Shown here: positions 58,916-64,000 of the stretch, in pieces
How positions within the stretch are numbered: the stretch's first letter is position 1
Layout of the letters: every line of letters begins with the position of its first letter
DNA from: Gammaproteobacteria bacterium
GTDB lineage: Bacteria > Pseudomonadota > Gammaproteobacteria > Pseudomonadales > Porticoccaceae
Reading direction: 5' to 3'
Assembly (NCBI GenBank): GCA_016708925.1
Contig: JADJET010000003.1
Coordinates: 1 to 64,000, forward strand
DNA: 64,000 bases
Program-made: the position numbers and the translations under genes
The notes under the pieces: model-generated
What the model saw: the letters and a program-made list of their open reading frames with translations, nothing else
What the model was told of the DNA's origin: nothing
The model's database searches: none

Positions 58916-60607
58916 ATGCTCGACGTGGAAAGCTTTGTTCAGCAGCGCTACCCGCGCTTTTTTGTCGATCGCCCGCTGTTGGCCAAGCCCCTGGTCACGG
59001 CGTTGCGGCTCCTGTTTCATGAAAAAGAGATCCGCCAGTTCGAGGCCAGCTATCCGCATCTGAAGGGCTTTGACTTCGTCGAGCAGGTGCTCGACTACTT
59101 CGATTTTTCCTACCGCCTGCGCGATCGCGAGCGCCAGTACATTCCCACGCGCGGCCGCGTGGTCATCGCCGCCAACCATCCCATCGGCTCGCTGGACGGA
59201 CTGGCGCTGCTCAAACTGGTGCACGAAATCCGCCCCGACGTGAAAGTGGTCGCCAACGATGTGCTGACCACCATCAAGCCCCTCGACAACCTGCTGCTGC
59301 CGGTGGACAACATGGGCGGCGACACACCGCGCCAGAATCTGCGCGCGATCCGCGAATTCATCGAGCGGGAAGGCGCCCTGATCATCTTCCCGGCCGGCGA
59401 GGTATCCCGCTTCGGCGCCAAGGGCGTACGCGACGGCAAATGGCGCACCGGTTTCCTGCGCATCGCCAGCGCCACCCGGGCACCGATCCTGCCGGTGTAT
59501 GTGGATGGCCGCAATTCGGCGTTTTTCTACGCCCTGTCCTTCCTCGCGCGGCCGCTGTCGACGCTGTGGCTGGTGCGGGAGATGTTCAAACAGGCCAAAC
59601 GCTGCGTCGATGTGCGCATCGGCCAGCCGATCGGCTTTCGCAGCTATCAGCGCATCGACATCCCACCCCGGCAAAAGGCCAAGCTGTTCCGGCGCCACCT
59701 GTACCGTATCGGCAGCGACCGTCCCGGCCTGTTCTCCAGTGAAGTTGCCGTCGCGCAACCCGAGAATCGTCACCCGTTGCGCGCCGAAGTACAGGCCTGC
59801 GCGCGCCTCGGCGCGACCGCCGACGACAAACAGATCTACCTGTACCGCCACCAGGGTGATTCCACCGTGATGCGCGAAATCGGCCGCCTGCGGGAACTGG
59901 CCTTTCGCGCGGTGGAAGAAGGTTCCGGACTGCGGCGCGACATCGACAGCTTCGACCCGCACTATCAGCACCTGGTGCTGTGGGACGAGCGGGAGTGGGA
60001 GATCGCCGGCGCCTACCGGTTTTGCCCGGCGAACGCGGGACTGCCGCTCTACACCCGTACGCTGTTCGACTTCAGGGTCGGAATGAATCCCTACCTGGCA
60101 CAGGGACTCGAACTCGGGCGCAGCTTTGTGCAGCCGGGGTACTGGGGCAAACGCAGCCTGGATTATCTCTGGTATGGCATCGGCGCCTTTCTGCGCCAGC
60201 ACCCGCAGCACCGCTACCTGTTCGGCCCGGTGAGCCTGAGCGGCGCCTACCCGCGCCCCGCGCTGGAGCTGCTGGTGCATTTTTACCAAAGCCATTTCCC
60301 GGCACTGCAAATCCTGGCGGTGGCCAGGAACCCCTTCGTTATCCCGCCGAAGCGGCGCGCCGAACTGAGCACGCAATACCCGGGCACCTGCTATCGCGAA
60401 GAATTCCAGCAGCTCAAGCGCGAACTGGGACAGATGAATCTCGGCATTCCCACCCTCTACAAGCAGTACGCGGAACTGTGCGAATCCGGCGGTGTGCAAT
60501 TTGCGGGATTCAATGTCGATCCCGGTTTCGGCAACTGCGTCGATGGCCTGGTGATCGTCGATCTCGCGCGCCTCAAGGCTTCGCGTCGGGAGCGCTACCT
60601 CCACTGA
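58916..60607 (+). CDS. Bifunctional acyltransferase, OlsF-like (ornithine lipid synthesis candidate)
   Basis: A 563-residue fusion. The N-terminal half is a PlsC-type acyltransferase with the H-X4-D motif in IAANHPIGSLDG, LIIFPAGEVSRFG and ILPVYVDGRNSAFF. The C-terminal half (from about residue 285) is a GNAT-like N-acyltransferase domain of the OlsB type: YLYRHQGDSTVMREIGRLRE, FDPHYQHLVLWDE and LFDFRVGMNPYLAQGLELGR. OlsF of Serratia joins these two activities to make ornithine lipids. Substrate amino acid and physiological role are inferred. Confidence 0.7.
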   Translation: MLDVESFVQQRYPRFFVDRPLLAKPLVTALRLLFHEKEIRQFEASYPHLKGFDFVEQVLDYFDFSYRLRDRERQYIPTRGRVVIAANHPIGSLDGLALLKLVHEIRPDVKVVANDVLTTIKPLDNLLLPVDNMGGDTPRQNLRAIREFIEREGALIIFPAGEVSRFGAKGVRDGKWRTGFLRIASATRAPILPVYVDGRNSAFFYALSFLARPLSTLWLVREMFKQAKRCVDVRIGQPIGFRSYQRIDIPPRQKAKLFRRHLYRIGSDRPGLFSSEVAVAQPENRHPLRAEVQACARLGATADDKQIYLYRHQGDSTVMREIGRLRELAFRAVEEGSGLRRDIDSFDPHYQHLVLWDEREWEIAGAYRFCPANAGLPLYTRTLFDFRVGMNPYLAQGLELGRSFVQPGYWGKRSLDYLWYGIGAFLRQHPQHRYLFGPVSLSGAYPRPALELLVHFYQSHFPALQILAVARNPFVIPPKRRAELSTQYPGTCYREEFQQLKRELGQMNLGIPTLYKQYAELCESGGVQFAGFNVDPGFGNCVDGLVIVDLARLKASRRERYLH

Positions 60608-60683
60608 GCACTGTGGCATTCGGTTGGCGGACGCCCGCGACGCGGGGCCGTGTACAATAGTGGCCGCACGCCGGCGGCCCACG

Positions 60684-61442
60684 ATGAACGATCAGGACAC
60701 CACCCACTTCGGCTTTGAACGCGTCGCCCGCCCTGAGAAGGCGGCGCGTGTGGCGCATGTGTTCGACTCGGTGGCATCTCGTTACGATCTGATGAACGAC
60801 CTGATGTCGGGCGGTCTGCACCGGCTCTGGAAGCGCGCGACGCTGACCATGGCCGCGCTCCGGCCGGGCCAGAGCGTGCTCGACCTCGCGGGCGGCACCG
60901 GCGATCTCGCCGCCGAACTCGCCGTACAGGTCGGCGCCACGGGCCGGGTGGTGCTGGCCGACATCAACGCCGCCATGCTCGGCGTCGGCAGGGACCGGCT
61001 GCTGGACCAGGGCATCGCGGGCAATGTCGTCTACGTTCAGGCCGATGCGGAGCAATTGCCGTTTCCCCCCGCCAGCTTCGACTGCATCACCATCGCCTTC
61101 GGGCTGCGCAACGTCACCGACAAGGAACGCGCGCTGCGCGCCATGCTCGATGCCCTGAAACCGGGGGGACGCCTGCTGGTGCTGGAGTTCTCCCATCCCG
61201 CCAATCCGCTGGTCGCCAAGCTTTACGATCAGTATTCGTTCCGGATCCTGCCGCGCATGGGCAGCCTGGTCGCCGGGGACGCCGACAGCTATCGCTATCT
61301 CGCCGAATCCATCCGCATGCACCCGAACCAGGAAGGCCTGTGCGCGATGATGGCAGAGGCAGGTTTTGCGGACACCCGCTACCACAACATGACCGGCGGT
61401 ATCGTGGCGCTGCATACCGGGCTCAAACCCTGCCCGCGATGA
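60684..61442 (+). CDS. ubiE: UbiE, demethylmenaquinone/2-polyprenyl-benzoquinol methyltransferase
   Basis: A 252-residue C-methyltransferase from ATG 60684. SAM motif I is VLDLAGGTGDLAAEL, followed by NVVYVQADAEQLPFP and CITIAFGLRNVTDKERALRA. The C-terminus GGIVALHTGLKP is typical. It acts in ubiquinone (and menaquinone) synthesis. Its stop overlaps the next gene by 4 bp. Confidence 0.96.
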   Translation: MNDQDTTHFGFERVARPEKAARVAHVFDSVASRYDLMNDLMSGGLHRLWKRATLTMAALRPGQSVLDLAGGTGDLAAELAVQVGATGRVVLADINAAMLGVGRDRLLDQGIAGNVVYVQADAEQLPFPPASFDCITIAFGLRNVTDKERALRAMLDALKPGGRLLVLEFSHPANPLVAKLYDQYSFRILPRMGSLVAGDADSYRYLAESIRMHPNQEGLCAMMAEAGFADTRYHNMTGGIVALHTGLKPCPR

Positions 61443-62098
61443 TCGCGGCACTCGCCCGACAACAGGCCGCACGGCTGGTCAATCTCGCGCTCGATCAACA
61501 TCCGGCGGCGCGGCAGCGGCTGGCCGGCCTGGGCGACCTCTGCATCCATACCCGGATCACCCAGCCCCGCGCGGCGCTGGCGCTGCGGATGCACGCGGGT
61601 ACCGTTGCCATTGAGCCCGCCACCGACGAGCCCGTTGATCTCGAACTCGAAGGCAGCGCGCCGGCGTTGCTGTATCTTGCCGCCAACCCCGATACACCCA
61701 TCCCGGGCGCGATAACCGTCACCGGCAACCCGGCGTTGCTCGCCAGCCTGCGCATCATTCAAGCTGAACTCGACCTGGCCTGGGAAGGCAGGCTCGCCAC
61801 CCATATCGGCGACGCGTGCGCCCATCTACTGGGCAACGGCGTGCGCGACGCGCTGCGCGGAAGCAGCGAGGCACTGGCCCGGGGCCGGGAGCTGCTCGTC
61901 AACTACCTCGCCGACGAATCCCCCGTGACGCCACCCGGCCCGCTGCACGGCATGGCGCGCGCCGGCGCCGAAGCCGCGCTCGCCTTCACTGACTGGCTCG
62001 GCGCGGGCGTCGTTCCACCAGCCGCCACGCCACCAGTCGCCACACCAACATCCGCTACAGCATCAGCCACCACATCACCAACCGACGCTGCGCGCTGA
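61439..62098 (+). CDS. ubiJ: UbiJ, SCP2-domain ubiquinone biosynthesis factor
   Basis: A 219-residue protein with an SCP2-like lipid-binding domain (residues about 30-115; PDTPIPGAITVTGNPALLAS) and a helical C-terminal part with LAWEGRLATHIGDACAHLLG. The last 30 residues are a low-complexity Ala/Thr/Pro tail. UbiJ, with UbiK, organises the aerobic ubiquinone complex. It sits in the conserved ubiE-ubiJ-ubiB order. Confidence 0.9.
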   Translation: MIAALARQQAARLVNLALDQHPAARQRLAGLGDLCIHTRITQPRAALALRMHAGTVAIEPATDEPVDLELEGSAPALLYLAANPDTPIPGAITVTGNPALLASLRIIQAELDLAWEGRLATHIGDACAHLLGNGVRDALRGSSEALARGRELLVNYLADESPVTPPGPLHGMARAGAEAALAFTDWLGAGVVPPAATPPVATPTSATASATTSPTDAAR

Positions 62099-62134
62099 GA
62101 TGAACCCCGCCCTGCGCGCCTGACCATTGCCCGG

Positions 62135-63733
62135 GTGGTGCTCCGCCACCGCCTGGACACGCTGGCCGCCGACCTGAGCCTGCCCCTTGCCCTGCGCTGG
62201 CCGCTGCGCCTGCTGGCGCTGCTGCCGACGCCGCGGCGGACGCGGGGCACACGCCTGCGGCTGGCACTGGAAGCTCTGGGGCCAGTGTTCGTGAAGTTCG
62301 GTCAGGTGCTCTCGACCCGCCCGGACCTGATCCCGAGCGATATCTGCGCGGAACTGGAAAAACTTCAGGACACGGTCCCGCCGTTCCCCGGCGCGGAGTT
62401 CACCGCGCTGGTCGAAGCCGCGCTGGGCGCGCCCGTGGAGCAATTGTTCGCCCAATTCGAGCGCACGCCGCTGGCCTCCGCCTCGGTGGCGCAGGTTCAC
62501 GCGGCGGTGTTGTCCGATGGCCGAGAAGTGGTGGTAAAAGCCATTCGCCCGGGCGTGCAGGCCGTCATCGAACTCGACTGCGCCCTGTTGCTGGCGCTGG
62601 CGCGCGGACTCGAACGCTTCAGCGCCGAGGCGCGCCGGCTGCGCCCGGTCGAGGTTGCCCGCGACTACCGCACCACCATCCTCGACGAGCTGGACCTGCA
62701 GCGGGAAGCCGCCAACGCCGCCATCCTGCGCCGCAACTTCACGGACTCGCCGCTGCTCTATGTACCGGCGATCCACTGGCCGCTGTCGAATCAGCAAGTC
62801 ATGGTGATGGAGCGCATCCGCGCCATCGCGGTCACCGACGTCGCGGCATTGCGCGCCGCCGGCGCCGACTTCCGGGTACTGGCCGAGCGCGGCGTGGAGA
62901 TTTTTTTCACCCAGGTGTTCACCCATAATTTTTTCCACGCCGACATGCATCCCGGCAATATCTTCGTGGATGTCCGGGAGCCGCGCCGACCGAGCTATGT
63001 CGCGGTGGACTGCGCCGTCATCGGCATCCTGTCCGACAGCGATCAGTACTATCTGGCGCGCAACATGCTGGCAATTTTCCGCCGCGACTACCGCCAGGTG
63101 GCCGAGTTGCACTTACAGTCGGGCTGGGTGCCGGAAGGCACTCCGGTGGTTGAACTGGAAAGCGCGGTGCGGACCGTGTGCGAACCCCGTTTCCAGCGGC
63201 CGCTGAAAGACATCTCCCTCGCCTATCTGCTGATCGACCTGTTTCGCGTCGCACGACGCTTCGATGCCGAGATCCAGCCGTCCCTGGTGCTGCTGCAAAA
63301 GACGCTGCTCAACATCGAAGGCCTTGGCCGCCAGCTCTATCCGGACCTCGATCTGTGGCAGACCGCCCATCCGTTTCTGGAGCGTTGGCTGCGCGAACGT
63401 TTCAAACCCACGCGACTGCTGGAACGGCTCAAGCGCCACGGTCCGGAATGGCTGGAACAATTCCCGCAGGTGCCGCAACTGATGTTCGATGCCCTCAAGC
63501 GTATTGACGGGATCGAACGGGCGCTGCGCGAACGCGCGCCAGTGGAAGCTCCCACGGGTAGGCGCAACGCCACGCTGGGCACACTCTGCGTTGGCGGTGC
63601 CGCAGGCATGCTGTTTGCCGTCAGCCCGTTGGCCAGCGACAGCTTGCAGGTCGCCAGCCTGGCGCTGGCGGGCGTCGGCGTGCTCCTGTTGCTGACCCAG
63701 CGAAGCTGGGATAATCGCCGCCCGCCCCGGTGA
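62135..63733 (+). CDS. ubiB: UbiB, atypical kinase-like ubiquinone biosynthesis protein
   Basis: A 532-residue protein. The start is uncertain: GTG 62135 is used, but codons just upstream (62120-62132) still fit, so a non-standard start is possible. The KxGQ motif reads FVKFGQVLSTRPDLIPSD; SASVAQVHAAVLSDGREVVV, HNFFHADMHPGNIFVD and VDCAVIGILSDSDQ complete the kinase-like core. Two C-terminal membrane helices follow (near GGAAGMLFAVSPL and LALAGVGVLLLL). It is an ATPase that assists extraction of quinone intermediates. hisI follows after 4 bp. Confidence 0.94.
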   Translation: MVLRHRLDTLAADLSLPLALRWPLRLLALLPTPRRTRGTRLRLALEALGPVFVKFGQVLSTRPDLIPSDICAELEKLQDTVPPFPGAEFTALVEAALGAPVEQLFAQFERTPLASASVAQVHAAVLSDGREVVVKAIRPGVQAVIELDCALLLALARGLERFSAEARRLRPVEVARDYRTTILDELDLQREAANAAILRRNFTDSPLLYVPAIHWPLSNQQVMVMERIRAIAVTDVAALRAAGADFRVLAERGVEIFFTQVFTHNFFHADMHPGNIFVDVREPRRPSYVAVDCAVIGILSDSDQYYLARNMLAIFRRDYRQVAELHLQSGWVPEGTPVVELESAVRTVCEPRFQRPLKDISLAYLLIDLFRVARRFDAEIQPSLVLLQKTLLNIEGLGRQLYPDLDLWQTAHPFLERWLRERFKPTRLLERLKRHGPEWLEQFPQVPQLMFDALKRIDGIERALRERAPVEAPTGRRNATLGTLCVGGAAGMLFAVSPLASDSLQVASLALAGVGVLLLLTQRSWDNRRPPR

Positions 63734-63737
63734 TGCC

Positions 63738-64000
63738 ATGACCAGCGATCCCGCCTCCACCCGATTCCTCGACAGCATCGCCTGGAATGCCGACGGCCTG
63801 GTGCCGGCCATCGCCCAAGACGCCACTACCGGCGCGGTGCTGATGCTTGCCTGGATGAACCGGGAGTCGCTCGCGCTCACCCTGCGGGAACAGCGCGCCG
63901 TGTACTGGTCGCGCTCCCGCGCACGGCTGTGGCGCAAGGGTGAAGAATCCGGCCATGTGCAACGACTGATCGATATCCGCCTCGACTGCGACGCCGATAC
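63738..64000 (+). CDS. hisI: HisI, phosphoribosyl-AMP cyclohydrolase (3' end outside window)
   Basis: ATG 63738, 4 bp after ubiB. The 87 visible residues contain LVPAIAQDATTGAVLMLAWM, REQRAVYWSRSRARLWRKGE and SGHVQRLIDIRLDCDAD, the conserved PRA-CH core with the first metal-binding Asp residues. It catalyses the third step of histidine synthesis. The gene runs off the window, so I cannot tell if it is fused to hisE. Confidence 0.93.
   Translation, partial: MTSDPASTRFLDSIAWNADGLVPAIAQDATTGAVLMLAWMNRESLALTLREQRAVYWSRSRARLWRKGEESGHVQRLIDIRLDCDAD

Overview
The window is GC-rich chromosomal DNA that is densely coded on both strands. The right half carries gene order typical of Gammaproteobacteria: ndk-rlmN-pilW-rodZ-like-ispG-hisS-yfgM-bamB-der, and ubiE-ubiJ-ubiB-hisI. 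I infer an aerobic, ubiquinone-using gammaproteobacterium with type IV pili and an outer membrane. I cannot name the species.

Layout. Positions 1-9134 hold the end of an indolepyruvate ferredoxin oxidoreductase, an acyl-CoA dehydrogenase, a small membrane protein, a PhyH-type dioxygenase and a MacA-MacB-outer-membrane-lipoprotein efflux operon. Positions 9169-30744 are a mosaic in which a urease operon has been pulled apart. ureD and a broken ureA come first, then a complete kdpFABCDE potassium block, then a second copy of the ureD tail (split by an ISL3-type insertion sequence) with an intact ureA. A stretch of mobile and low-GC DNA follows, then a nitric-oxide block (an nnrS chimera, hmp, norR), then ureB-ureC. 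After ureC come a broken low-GC FRG-domain gene, a remnant of a second ureC, and an aldehyde dehydrogenase remnant. No ureE, ureF or ureG is present. Each of the three urease segments is preceded by a sigma-54-like GG-N10-GC promoter. hmp has its own sigma-54-like promoter with three GT-N7-AC NorR-type sites upstream.

Positions 31042-37150 hold small membrane proteins and a probable sphingolipid set: a serine palmitoyltransferase-like gene with a phosphoesterase on +, and a GNAT-fold acyltransferase with a nucleotidyltransferase on -. Two copies of a 100-bp palindromic repeat lie between them. Positions 37408-64000 are mainly conserved housekeeping genes: tRNA-Cys, clpB, rpmE, priA, the der-to-ndk block, a GGDEF/EAL protein, iscS, trmJ, suhB, an OlsF-like acyltransferase, ubiE-ubiJ-ubiB and the start of hisI.

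Caution. Several conserved genes (kdpB, norR, the spt-like gene) are broken by single-base changes in short homopolymer runs. These may be real lesions or assembly errors. The insertion-sequence transposase has several shifts, and the 182-bp ureA deletion, the ureD duplication and the nnrS fusion are too large to be base-calling errors.
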